This document shows positions 1-10,967 of a stretch of 64,000 nucleotides of DNA, in pieces. The DNA lies in contig CM061238.1 in the NCBI GenBank assembly GCA_030848705.1, positions 46,787,133-46,851,132 on the forward strand, written 5' to 3'. Each line of letters begins with the position of its first letter. Within the stretch, counting starts at the first letter, position 1. Under the pieces are notes generated by a model that saw only the letters and a list, made by a program, of their open reading frames with translations, did no database searches and was not told the DNA's origin. The stretch comes from Heracleum sosnowskyi (Eukaryota; Streptophyta; Magnoliopsida; Apiales; Apiaceae). A program made the position numbers and the translations under genes.

Positions 1-191
1 TATAAATGTATATAATGGGTTGGGTTGGTTTAGGGTTAAAATTTATTAAACCTTAACCCAACCCATTATATTCGGGTTTTTAAAAATTTAACCCATTTAA
101 ACTTCGGTTTTGGATGGTTCGGTTTGTTCGGCCTAAAGAAGGGGTGGGTTGGGTCGGGTTATGCAAGTTGATCGGTTTTTGTTCACCCCTA
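1..191. mobile_element. Terminal part of a hAT-type DNA transposon (other end outside the window)
   Basis: The stretch ends in TTTGTTCACCCCTA, which read inward from the end is TAGGGGTGAACAAA, the form typical of plant hAT terminal inverted repeats. The interior is full of GGGTTGGGTT and GGTTCGGTTTG subterminal repeats and has no coding sequence. To the right, an unrelated open frame (the Z extra ORF) starts at once, so the transposon appears to have inserted into Z. The expected 8-bp target duplication would be CTTGTGGG at 192-199, but the matching copy lies left of the window. Family assignment rests on the end sequence only; no transposase is visible. Confidence 0.55.
11..70. repeat. Perfect 16-bp inverted repeat inside the hAT end
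   Basis: Positions 11-26 (TATAATGGGTTGGGTT) are the exact reverse complement of 55-70, separated by 28 bases that are partly complementary themselves (GGTTTAGGGTTAA against TAAACCTTAACCC). This can form a hairpin. Such subterminal hairpins are common in non-autonomous hAT elements. Confidence 0.8.
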
Positions 192-1216
192 CTTGTGGGA
201 TTGATCCCTTCAGTTTCTTTTGTCTTTTGAAAACTTTCTCTACTGTCTTCCTTTTCTTTTGCATTGGAGGTGTAAACCCAATTCTGGAAGCAGTTTCAGC
301 AACCTTCTCCCATGAAATTTCTAGAATCTTCTTGGATGGAGAGGCTGGAGAATCAGAGATTGAGACAACTTGACTTGGTGCAACATCAGGATTACCAACG
401 TCAGGATTTGCTTGAGCATCAGGATTTGACTGCTCATCAGGAATTGAAATGTCCTGTCCATCAGTATCCTGTTTCTTCAATGGAATATGATACATGTTTT
501 TGATCAACTTTCTTTTCTTCAGTGGCTTAGCAGATGGTGCCACAACTTCACTTGCAGTATCAGCAACTTCCTTGTTCAGCTTAAACTTAGAGGATATAGG
601 CATATCATCCTCAGAATCAGTCTCATCCCTTAAAACCAACTTTCTTTTCACAGAAACCTCATTATCCTTCTCAGCCTTCTTCACCAGGACCCCTTGTACA
701 CCCCTTTTGACTTCTTTTGAGTGAGTGGTGTAGAGGAGAAATCCTTTGAACCTGATTGCCTTCCAGACACATCAGTTCTAGCTGATTTTTTGATTTTACA
801 ACTACAGTCTTTTGAGAGACAGTAGAGGTGGTTGAAGAGTGTTTTGAGTGTTTGGGAGGGATGCTTGTGTCAGGAACAAGGTGTGATTGGCCTTGCCCCA
901 TAGCATCAGAAACTGATCCATAACAAGTAGACATTTTCTCTTTCAAGAAAAGCCTGACCTCATCAGGAATATAGGCATTGTCTTGAAAACCATTTGCCTT
1001 ATCATTGTTGACTAATGACTTCACATTATTTTCTGTAATTCTACAAATTGGTAGAATCACATCCTCTTCAAAAATAGCACCAGGACACAAGTGATTAAAA
1101 ATTAACTGAAAAAATCTAAGAAAACAGACAGAAACTAACTTATCTGATTTCCTATCACTTAAAGCTTTCAGAATAAATGACCCATAATAAAAAATAGTAG
1201 AGTAAATAAGAGAGTA
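192..1216 (-). pseudogene. Element Z: broken fragment of a copia extra ORF
   Basis: This is a minus-strand relic of the same kind of extra ORF that follows pol in A, B and E. The open frame runs in from the A insertion point at 1216 and contains FLRFFQLIFNHL, matching YPRFLQLILNDV of B and YPRFLMLCINSL of A, so this is the end of the shared N-terminal domain. A low-complexity Ser/Thr/Pro/Lys-rich region with basic clusters (KKRKLIK, KKRKTVEK) follows. The reading frame changes near 680, so the protein is broken. The left side is cut by the hAT end and the right side by element A. No gag or pol of Z is in the window. Confidence 0.7.
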
Positions 1217-2060
1217 TGTTGGTCCTTGACTATTGCAGAAGGGGGGGGGGGGGGGTTGAATGCAATACTGATAAAACTCAATCTACGTTTTAACAACTAA
1301 AACCAAGATTAAGGATTATCAGTTTATCATATGCAAACACAAGTAGACACACACGAGTAATTCTCACAAAATAAATGTTTTATTTATTTTGAAATGGGTT
1401 GCTACAACCTCAAGAAAATGTTTGTTTTCTTGAGCTTCAGTTTCTCGAGTTTTTTCACAGAATGAATTGAGAGATAGACTAAGAAGGCTAAACCTATCAC
1501 TTTCAATCACGTGTCTTGTGAAGCTGCTGTCATTTTTAAGTGGCAGCTTCTTACAATTTGCCTGCCCGTGATTGTTTCCTAAATTGTTATACAGACAGCT
1601 TATCAATACATTACAAAGCAATCTAGAAACATTCTATTTTAAGCTAACACAATTCAGGAGATGTAGATTTGTCATACTCTGGAATTGGTGAGCTTTGTCA
1701 TGTGATCTCTCAAGCTTCAGTCGTAGTCTTGCAGACCTGTTACAGTGTTGGGATACTGCAACACGCCTGTTTCTTGAACATCCAAACTGTCACGAGTTTG
1801 ACTGGGTTGTTTACCAATACAAATGTTATCCCTTCATGACAGTATCCTGATGGCAAAGCTTGCTGTCACAGGAGTGTGCTTTTGGTGACAGTAAGAAATC
1901 CCCGCTAAAGATGTTGTCAGGATTTCCAAGCTTGCTGTCAGGCTAAGGTAAAGTTGCTGTCAGAGGGCTTCCGCCAATGTTGTTGTCAGAGTGAATGTAC
2001 TGTCATGACTCGCAACATGCTGTCCACAAGTAACCTTACTGTCAGCGATGTGACAGTAAT
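1217..2060 (-). repeat. Element A 3' LTR, first part (U5 side)
   Basis: On the plus strand it starts TGTTGGTCC, followed by a run of 15 G (1241-1255) and TTGAATGCAATAC, the block shared by all four copia families here. It breaks at 2060, where element B starts. Joined to 51542-51750 the LTR is about 1053 bp. The last 280 bases hold about a dozen TGACAG/CTGTCA motifs. Confidence 0.88.
2056..2060. other. Target site duplication of element B (left copy)
   Basis: GTAAT stands directly before the B LTR and again at 51537-51541 directly after the other B LTR. This proves that B inserted into the A LTR as one unit. Confidence 0.95.
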
Positions 2061-3171
2061 TGTTAGGTCCAAAGTATCGTAGAAGGGGGGGTTGAATACG
2101 ATACTCACAAATAATTCAATTTCGTTCGCGGATAAATCATTCAGTTCTATAACGAAATCAAACACACCAAACCAAATCAAGTTTCGGGGAATATATCTTT
2201 TTATAAATATAAACCTCGAGGGGTGCTACAATTTCTAATCTGTAGATTAGCTTCAATGAGTTCTAAGTTATCCACAATCAATACAATGATAGAGTTCCAG
2301 CAGAATTAATGATCTTAGTATTTTCTCTCTGGCTTTTCCTCTGTCTTAGTAATTGTTTCTGTGATATAACTTGACTGAGGAAGACACTCCCTCTCACTTA
2401 GTAATTGTAGTCTTTAGTTTTGAAAACTATCGAACTAGGAATGAAGGAATCAATCCTGGCCGTCCATCTTCAAAATCAACCTGTAAAACAAGAATACTTT
2501 TCACCTGCTCCTTATTAAAAAACCATCGAATGATTTAAGTTATTTTACCATTCGATAGTTTTAAAACAAAACTATCGAATACTAAATTAACTCAAATTGG
2601 TTTTCTATGAATCACTTTTTAATACCATTCGATAGTTTTCTGAAATGAAAAACTATCGAATCATTTTTCTTGTCTTATATCTTTTAATGATTCCACTGAG
2701 CTCCTGGGTGTTTAAGTAATAGACTGTATCACTTCCTTCTGAGATGATAAAACAACTTGATCTTTTTAGTGTCGTCACCTAGTGCAACTGGTCTGGTTCA
2801 CAGATGAATAACAATTGATCAATTCTTCTTTTATGTCTTCAATTCAATGCTTCTGATAAGTCCCTTGTCGTTCTGGTTGCTTCAATTAAATCACTGGAAT
2901 CCCGAGGTACTTAACCCTAAATCATTCACATACTTCTGTCATCTTGAAAGTCTTGTTTCTTTTGCTGTCACTGAGGCTTGAACATTTTTATGAACTTCTT
3001 TTCGTGACCTGTTTACGGACTTCAAGAATACATAACGTATTTTGATTTTTTGAGTTTACCTTTTCTTCTTTGATTCTGGATTCCTGTGCTTCTGTTAATA
3101 CTATTGTCTGTCTTTTCCTTTGTTGAGTTGTAGTTATCTCTTTTACATCTTATGTTACATTATGCTTTACA
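2061..3171 (-). repeat. Element B 3' LTR (1111 bp)
   Basis: It starts TGTTAGGTCC and ends GCTTTACA on the plus strand, next to the polypurine tract. It contains a 7-G run at 2085-2091 and about six copies of the AACTATCGAA motif, in both orientations, between 2425 and 2665. The partner is 50426-51536. Confidence 0.95.
2201..2213 (-). promoter_or_regulatory. Possible TATA box of the B LTR
   Basis: Read on the minus strand this is TTTATATTTATAA, about 140 bp before the U5 end of the LTR, a plausible promoter position. The same sequence is in the other LTR at 50566-50578. It is a sequence match only. Confidence 0.35.
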
Positions 3172-3180
3172 ATCTCCCCC
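3172..3180 (-). other. Element B polypurine tract
   Basis: The minus strand reads GGGGGAGAT immediately before the 3' LTR, the expected place for the plus-strand primer. Elements A, C and E have the same tract at the same place. Confidence 0.85.
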
Positions 3181-3484
3181 TATTTGATTGGATAGAGTTC
3201 GACAAGCAAATACTTCGAGGATAACTCAACTAACTAAGGAAACATTAAACTAATTAAAGTAAGACAACGTAATAATATTAAATGCATTCTGGATCAGATA
3301 TATATATACATTTCCAGATTTCATAAATTAAAAAAAAAAAAAACTTTATACAATGAAATTGCTCCTCTAGTCTGAGCTGATAGTTCTTTTGTTCTTTGCT
3401 TCAATCTTCAGTCCATTCCAATCTCACCTTCTTCAATCATTGGATCGGAGTTAGCAGCTTGATAATCAATCATTCATAGATAGT
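3181..3484. other. Non-coding tail of element B between extra ORF and 3' LTR
   Basis: This is an AT-rich stretch of about 300 bases with a short TA repeat near 3299 and an A run near 3331. The bases next to the polypurine tract resemble the same place in C (from 8928). No gene is seen. Confidence 0.6.
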
Positions 3485-6400
3485 TCAGTGGTTCTCCAGG
3501 TTTAAGGATTGCTCCTTGGATGTGTCTTCCAATATATTAACCTCTTGACCCACTCCAGCCCATAACCATGCAATGTTAACATCTTCCTTGTTTAGCTTTG
3601 GCATGTTTGGTAATCTGGTATGCACTTCCAATCCTCTTTCCACTCTTTTCCTATAGTAAGGAACATTCTCCATTAGAAATCTTCTAAGAGTGTCTGCTGC
3701 TTTGTCCTTCTCCGTTGATGTGAATCCAGTGGATCTAAGATACTTCTCAACTGAGATTAGATAATTGCTTGGGTAGTCCCTCAGTTTGTCCTCAGCCAAA
3801 TAGCAGATTCTGAACAAGTCATTCGTCATGAATCTAACCATTGGAGGATCTTCAGTAATCTCTGGACCGACTTTCATCAAGATCTCCTTAACATGCTCAC
3901 GGAGCAGTTCATTTAGCCTTGTCGTCCTTTGAATCTTGATGAGAATAACCTGCAACTCCGTGTATGTCCTCTGTTCTAAAAACTTAGTGGAAATCACAAA
4001 TGTACCTTTCTCCAGAAAATTTATCAATAGGCTCCAGGCACCATTTGCTTTAACCCCAGATTTCAGAAAGATCATAGAGTTTCTCAATGCTTTGAAGTAA
4101 GTCTGATCTTCAAGATTGGCACTTCTGATGTCCTGAATGACAACTTCCACCTCAGCATTGTCGTTGACTTCTAATCCGTCTTCAACTCCGCAAAAGGTTT
4201 TATAAGCCATCTCCCATTCATTACCTTCTTTCTTTGCCAGATCTATCATCTTCTTCCTCCTCACTTCATTATACACCTTGAATCTCTTCAGTTTTTCACT
4301 CCTCAGAATTGCTTGTTGTTTCTCTTTCTCAACTTGCCTGGCATCTACTGCAGCTCTCTGAGCTCTTATTGCTTCCAAGGCAGCTTCTTCTTCTGGTGAT
4401 AGAGAATTTGATTCTTCTTCCATAATATCCTCCCAGATTGGATGTTCAATGGGCTCTGGATAATATGGCTCATTCTCCTCCTCAATTGGTTGCTCTTGCA
4501 TGACCTCAAATTCCTCTTCACTCTTCTCTTCTTCCTGTACAAGTTCTTCTATCCAGTACTGTCTGATTGGAATAGCTTCAACCGTTTCCCAAACTCCCCA
4601 TCCATCCTTAGGCTTCTCTTTCTCCCCTTCTCCAACTTTCTCCCCCTTAGTTGAGGAATCCTCGACGAAAGCATCCTCAGCATAAAAGGTAGTAGAAGGA
4701 TCAGGTTGCTGATTTGAAGGACCAGGTTGGCCAGTTTGTTGGTTGTTCAGCATAGTCCAGATTGACTGTACTCCATCACTTTGATTTTCCATGAAATCCA
4801 ATAGATCCTTATTCATCTCTTGCATAGAAGCCAGCTTCAGGTCAATGTCATCCAATCTGGAGTTGGTAGTCTTCTCAATCTTGTCCAGTCTCTGGTTCAG
4901 CTTAGACTCCACTCTAGAAAGGGTGTTCATTGCATCTTTTACCCTAGCTTGACCATCCCGGATAACCAGAACGTCTTCTCTCAAAGCTTCTTGTCCTTAC
5001 GACAAAGCATCTACTTCATTCATGAATCCATCTTTAAGTTCCTTGACATCCATCCTCAACTCGATCAGTTCGTCCATTGCTTCCTTCTTTAAGGAGTCCA
5101 CTGCCTTCTTCGTACCTGTTATAGTGCCAGATGCACTGCCAATGACCCTGAATGTTCTTCTGGAATCAGCTGCAGCCAAGTCAACCTTCTCTTGAATAGT
5201 CTTTAAAGAAGCATTGGCTTGACTAGAGGAGATCCCTTGGTCAAAGGAAGGTCGCAGTGGAACCTTGAATAGTGGATTTCCTTCTTTGTCACGAACTGTC
5301 ATCTCTTTGAGGGTAGATTGAACTTGTAACTCTCGTTCTGTAGGTAGTAGCTCATCATCTATATTTGGAAGGGTTAGGGTGTCACTCCTCACGTTTGGCT
5401 CTGGGTGTACACTCAACGTTTCTGTCGGTGTTTCACTCATTTTTCCTTTCCCACTCAGGCCAGGTGTAAGTGTTTGTGTTTCACTCAATCCCTTTGTGCT
5501 AGTTGTACCTACAGAAGAAAACACCGTAGCCGTCCTTAAGGAGGTCACCGGTGGTGCAATGGGGCTTCGCAAGTCCCCGTCCTTGGATAAACCAAGTTGC
5601 TGATCATCCGTAGATGATATATCCTTTGAAGGATCTAGAGTTTGAATCTCTAGGGGTTAGAAACAGGCTCTATTAACAGCAGAGATCCCGAATCTTCCCT
5701 AATAGTCTGTGAAGACTTTACCTCAGTTGACTCCTCAATAGTAATTGATTCATTGTCACCGAGTTGCCGATCTGCACCTACGTCAGATCCTTTACCCGCA
5801 GGATCCAGGTATGTTCCATATGGGGAGGTAGACAATGACCCTTTAGATTGTGCATTTAGGTCAAAGCCTTCTCTCGACGTCTGTGAAGACCCTTGGTTCT
5901 TAGAACCTTCAACCAGTGAACCTGACCGTAATATGGTCGGAACACCAGTTGCTTCCGTCAATTCTTCCTTACTTGATTGAGCTATTGGTTCAGATATAGC
6001 TTTCGTTAGCGTAGCCCAATCAGCATCAGAAAAATCAATAAAGGGCGCTTTGGAAGTTTGAAATAAAGTATCAACAGTTGCCTCAGTTTCTGTTCTTCTC
6101 CTTTTAGAGGTAGGCAGAGCTGCTGTTGAAGGGTGTATCTCCTTATGTGGTGCTGCTAAGGCACTATCTCCCTCTACACTCACGGATGTCTGAATATTGG
6201 TTATAGGAGGGGAAGGAGGTTCGTTTGTGGTTTCATTTGGCTCTTCCAAAGGCTCTTCGACCGTGGTTAGAGGTTGTGGGTTTGCAACCTCCTGGTCAGG
6301 AATGGCCACTGAGGGCTCTGGATCAACATCCATTGGTTCAGGTGCCATTTCAGGTTGAGGTGGAGGAATATTACCTTCTATTACCTATTCCCCTGGGGGT

Positions 6401-7209
6401 AGAAGTGGTTGGGGCACCGTTCTTAGATAGTCTGTGAGAACAGTGGGTACCCCTGAAAGATAGTTGTTCTTTCTTATCAGAGCTGTTATGGCATTGCTCT
6501 TCATCTTCATGCACTCCTGGGTGGCTTCACCTTCAAATATCTCCCGTTCATTATCTGTTAAGACATCATTGAGAATGAGCTGTAGGAACCTAGGATAGAA
6601 ACAAAGAACATCGTCCATGCCTGTTCTTTCATCCAGTGGTCCCATGCATAGAATTACTTGATCAATCAGTAACTTTCCTATGTTTATATGCCTATTGTTA
6701 GCAATGGCAAACCCTATCTTTTGAAGGAATAAGGGAATACCATGCAGATTTGTAAGCTTAGCAGTAAACACATGGATTAAAGTATGAAAGAAAAAGTTCC
6801 ATGACTTTGGCAAGTAATGCTTCAGAAACTCTCCCACAAAGAAGTTAGGTTGTTGACTTCTTATGAGAGTGAAGAAAGCATGTATCTCCTCAGTTGTGGG
6901 ATCCGGAACATGGTTTTCTGTTGGAAAACGAAGTATTCTATTAAAGTCATGTTCCGTCACCCTTATTGTTCTGCCCCCTGGCAAAGCAAAACTGAAGGAC
7001 TTTACGTTATTCTCAGTTGTGTCCGTGGCGGTTGTGTACAACGTAGTCAATTGATCGATGCAAAGGACCACGGGAGTAGTTACAGCATATGCCACTAATG
7101 AACGTGTGTTCAAAAACTCTGCCCATGCACGAAACTGTAAGTTCGTTATGGATTGCAAGTTCTGAAATGAGACATGATTAGTTTTGGTAACAATAAATTC
7201 TCCAGCCAT
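3485..7209 (-). pseudogene. Element B extra ORF after pol, broken
   Basis: The ATG is at 7207-7209. The first about 270 residues form the N-terminal domain shared with A, E and Z, including LPGGRTIRVTEHDF and YPRFLQLILNDV. A Pro/Glu/Ser-rich linker follows, then a coiled-coil-like stretch (near 5000-4800) and a Glu-rich helical C-terminal part. Breaks are a TAG at 6385-6387, a frameshift near 5650 and a TAA at 4997-4999. There is no signal peptide or clear membrane segment, so an envelope role is not supported. The N-terminal domain may match the Pfam 'putative plant transposon protein' family; that is from memory and untested. Function unknown. Confidence 0.75.
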
Positions 7210-7483
7210 TGTTTTAAATTTCCAGAAAATTAAATTTAAACCAAAACTAATTTTTAATTATTTATTACTAATTAATTAAATTCAAACCAAAATACCCCTT
7301 TTAATCACTTAAACAACTTTGAACAATTAAACTACCAAATTAAGAACCCCAACTTTTTCTAACTCAAGAAAAGTATTTTTAATCAAAATACACTTCCTAA
7401 GAGATGGATTTCAACTAAGAATAACTATTCAAGAACAGTATTATCAGGTAAGGTTCGAAAAAGAATGGCCTTCGATAGAATTC
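7210..7483. other. Element B spacer, left part
   Basis: AT-rich non-coding sequence between the extra ORF start and the C insertion. It holds one TTCGATAG motif at 7471, directly beside the C target duplication. The spacer continues at 17673. Confidence 0.75.
7479..7483. other. Target site duplication of element C (left copy)
   Basis: AATTC stands directly before the C LTR and again at 17668-17672 after the other LTR. Confidence 0.95.
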
Positions 7484-8918
7484 TGTTAGGTCCTGATAAG
7501 TTTGTAGAAGGGGGTTGAATACAAACTATACCGTTTAATCGAATTTGTCCTTTGAATAATAGAACAATTTAGAACAAATTATTGCGGAATAAAACTGAAA
7601 TAAAATTCAAGTTAAATAAAACTCTATTAAACTTGAAGGGTGTTACAATTCTGATCACTGATTACAAAGAACTTGATAAAACAGATCTAGAATAAATTCG
7701 ACATGAATTTATCTATTTTTGTAATAAAAAGGATCGAATACTAAAAAGTAGTTCGATATAAAATCTAGGGATTATGATCCGCTAGAAAGTGAAAGCAGTA
7801 CAAGTGAAATGATCCTTATGAATTTAATGATAAGAACATGTCAAGAATTAAGTCACTTGAAGAATTGATTGCTTTGCCGTTTTGAAATGAAGAAGACAGT
7901 TGAAGCTTTAATGTTGAAGTGCTCTGCCTCTTTTTCTCTCTGTGTGTTGTAATGTAAAAAATGAGTAGTCTTCGAATTATCTTGTATTTAAACCACTGCA
8001 TTTCTTTTGCTTTGTCAACCCACGTGCAAGCCACTTGAAACATTGTAATTGCCTTTGGAAGACTAGCAGAAAAACAATCACTTTGCCTTGGAAGACTCTC
8101 GGGAAGACAAGACTTGGCCTAGGAAGACAACCGGGAAAACAATGGTTTGGCCTAGGAAGACTTTCGGGAAGACTCGTCTTCCTAGTTCAAACCTAAGTCT
8201 TCCTAGTTCATTTTTATTCTAACTTAAATAATTAACTAAATAAATTATGTATTAAATTAATTCTTTACAGAATTAATTTAATAAATAATATACTTGATAG
8301 TATTAATTATTTATAATAGAATAAATAGAATTAGTTGACTTCTCAATTAATTTCTTTTTATTCTAATTTAAATAATTAACTAAATAAATTATGTATTAAA
8401 TTAATTCTTTACAGAATTAATTTAATAAATAATTTACTCAATAGTATTAATTATTTATAAGAGAATAAATAGAATTAGTTGACTTCTCAATTAATTCCAG
8501 AATCACTAAAAACTTAGATAATTAACAAACACAATAGTACGTTGACACTCGATGCACTGTCTGGTTCATGAGTGACTAACGACAATGTTTGTTCTTTATC
8601 TATTTGACTTTAAGCAGTGATTCACTTCCTTCTCATTCAAGAACTCCGTAATCAGTATCTTTTTCTGTCACCACTTGAAATCTCCGTCACTTTAATAAAT
8701 CCACTGAGCTTGAATACTTCATTGAAGCTTGATCAATAAATTGAGCTTCTTTCAATGTAGAATCACTTCAAGTCTGTAGATGACTTTAATCTTCATTCTT
8801 TGACAGATATAATCTTCTGAGATTCCTGTGACATCTGATCTAATATTTACTTATTACATTCTTGTTTAAGTTGAGTAGAATCCTCGAATTACAAATAGGC
8901 TATAGCATATGCCTTTCA
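7484..8918 (-). repeat. Element C 3' LTR (1435 bp)
   Basis: It starts TGTTAGGTCCTGATAAG and ends GCCTTTCA. A direct internal duplication of about 130 bases of AT-rich sequence is visible (around 8210-8345 against 8346-8480). A cluster of GGAAGAC/GTCTTCC motifs lies at 8055-8205. A possible minus-strand TATA box (TTTAAATACAAG) is at 7982-7993. Confidence 0.94.
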
Positions 8919-9180
8919 ATCTCCCCCTATTTGTTTGTTAGAAAGTAACAACCAAATACCTAGAGGATCACTCAACTAAAACCAAGAAAAAGATAAGACT
9001 CTTAAACCTAAGTAAATACTAGAAAGTTCTGGATCAAATATGACATTTCCAGATTTCACCAGTAAAGATAAATACAAGACAGATGTTCCTCTAGACTAAA
9101 CATATGATAACATTGAACCTGTCTTGATTTACCTACGCTCTATTCATATAACATTTACAAAACAGAGTTAACTTACCTTT
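8919..9180 (-). other. Element C polypurine tract and non-coding tail
   Basis: The minus strand reads AGGGGGAGAT directly before the LTR, as in the other three copia elements. The bases beyond resemble the same place in B. No gene is seen. Confidence 0.75.
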
Positions 9181-10470
9181 ACTCCCTTGAAACTCCCGCT
9201 TTACCTTTTATATCTTTTTCAGCTCCCTTTTTACTAGCTTTACCAGAATTCTGTAGAAACTTCTCCCCCTTAGTTGAGGAATTCTCTACAGATTTAACTT
9301 TATGAGTATCTGAAGCCAGTAGGAGTTGAGATAGTTGATGGAGTTGAGATTGGAAGTAAATTTGTCTTCAATATTTCCTTGAGCAGTCCCAGCTGATTGT
9401 TGACAGAGGTGGAAGAAGAAGACCGTTCAACCACTTGTGCTTGCAAAAGTTCTTTATCAGCCTGGGTTTTGAATAGATGTTCCTGTAGATCAGCTATGTG
9501 AGCTAACTACATTGCAGTGTATGTGTCTGTGTGTGCACTCACTTGAATTTCTCTTGTAAGTGTATCACTCATCTCACGTGCATGTGTTTCACTCAGTGTT
9601 TGACTCTTATCACTCAACATTAGCTGTCTGTTTGCTCCTTTTTGATCAGTACCTGCATTGAAACTCACCCTAGCCTCTTCAAGAGTGGTCAGTGGTGGTG
9701 CAATGGGAGTTCGCAAATCCCGATCCTCAATCATGTCTATCAAATCACTTGGATTTGAAATCTGAATTGCTTCAGTGATAGACTGACCAAGTTGCCTTCC
9801 ACTTTCTCCAGATAAATCTGCGAGTGGAAAATCCCTTTGGGTGCCAGAGGTGTTCACTCTGGGAGGGGAGAAAATGATTCTATTTAAATTTGGCAAAGAA
9901 TCAAATTTTCCCTCAGATGCCTATGAAGGCACTTCTACCGTAACAATGGTAGGCACTGTAACCAGTTGCAGGTGCTCTGCTTTCACTGTGTCCTGAGTTT
10001 CATCTAATAAAATTGTCTTCTCCCATTGTGAGTAATGAGAGTGTGCTTGACTCAGTACAAAGTGCCATGGCCCTATGGCAAATTTCAATAGATTCATCCT
10101 GTTGAGAGAATGTCTCTAGAAACAGTTCATTGGCCATTTCAAAGTCCATATCCTATTGAGAGGATACAGATGGGCTGACAGATGCCTCAGTATATGTTGA
10201 ATTTCTTTAGAGGAGGCAGAGCTGTGGGATCACTCACTGTTTCAATCAAAATACTTCTTTGTTTAACATTTGATTTCTGTTTAGGCTGAGAGGTCAAGTA
10301 ATTAAGTTGTAGACTCATTGTTTGGCTCTAAGACCTGGGATAGAGATTGTGGATCTACAATCCCTTGGTCAGCCCTAACAACCACTTGGGTTCAGCAACA
10401 GTAAAAGAAGTGGATTGAGAGATAGAAAGTAATACCTGAATTGGATTTGGCACTGAATTTCCAGCTAAGC
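9181..10470 (-). pseudogene. Element C remnant of the extra ORF
   Basis: The longest open piece is 9507-9896. It contains DRDLRTPIAPPLTTLEEA, matching DGDLRSPIAPPVTSLRTA in the middle of the B extra ORF, followed in both by Thr/Ser-rich sequence with SETH/SETP motifs. Stops and frame changes surround it. The whole shared N-terminal domain is absent, so C has lost most of this gene. An AAGGGGGAGAA polypurine motif is kept at 9262-9273. Confidence 0.65.
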
Positions 10471-10967
10471 AAGAGCTAGATCAGAAATAATATATACAAT
10501 ATATTTACAAAAACAACTAAGAAAAATAGAAAATAAAAGATAATAAATAATAATAATAAAAATAAAATACAATAATATATATATATACATAAAAACTATT
10601 AGAGGAAAACTAAAGAAAGAAAAGAAAAATAAAATAAAATGCAGAAAAAATATTTACAGGAAACTATTTACATGCAATAACTATACAGAAAAATATAGAG
10701 GTGCATAAAAATAATATAAACTTGCATAAATATTTAAACAACAATATTTACAATCTGAAACTAACTTAAATGATTCTAAATAAATAAATTTTCAATAAAA
10801 ATAAATTTCTCCATTTTTAAAAAATGAGAAAAATATTTTTAAAGAAAATAAATTATTCAGAATATTTAAATTAACAAGCTTTACTCTAAACAAGAATTGG
10901 CAAAATATATCATTCAATATCAGTAAGAGAAAATGATTTTGAAAGAACAAACATGACAGAGATATTG
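10471..10967. other. AT-rich spacer of element C between pol and the extra ORF remnant
   Basis: About 500 bases of A-rich non-coding sequence with a short TA repeat near 10574. It holds no gene and none of the repeated motifs seen in the equivalent spacer of B. Confidence 0.6.

Noticed and set aside
10..70. GGGTTGGGTT repeats as telomere-like sequence
   Set aside because: The unit is not the plant telomere repeat and the copies form a short inverted repeat inside a transposon end.
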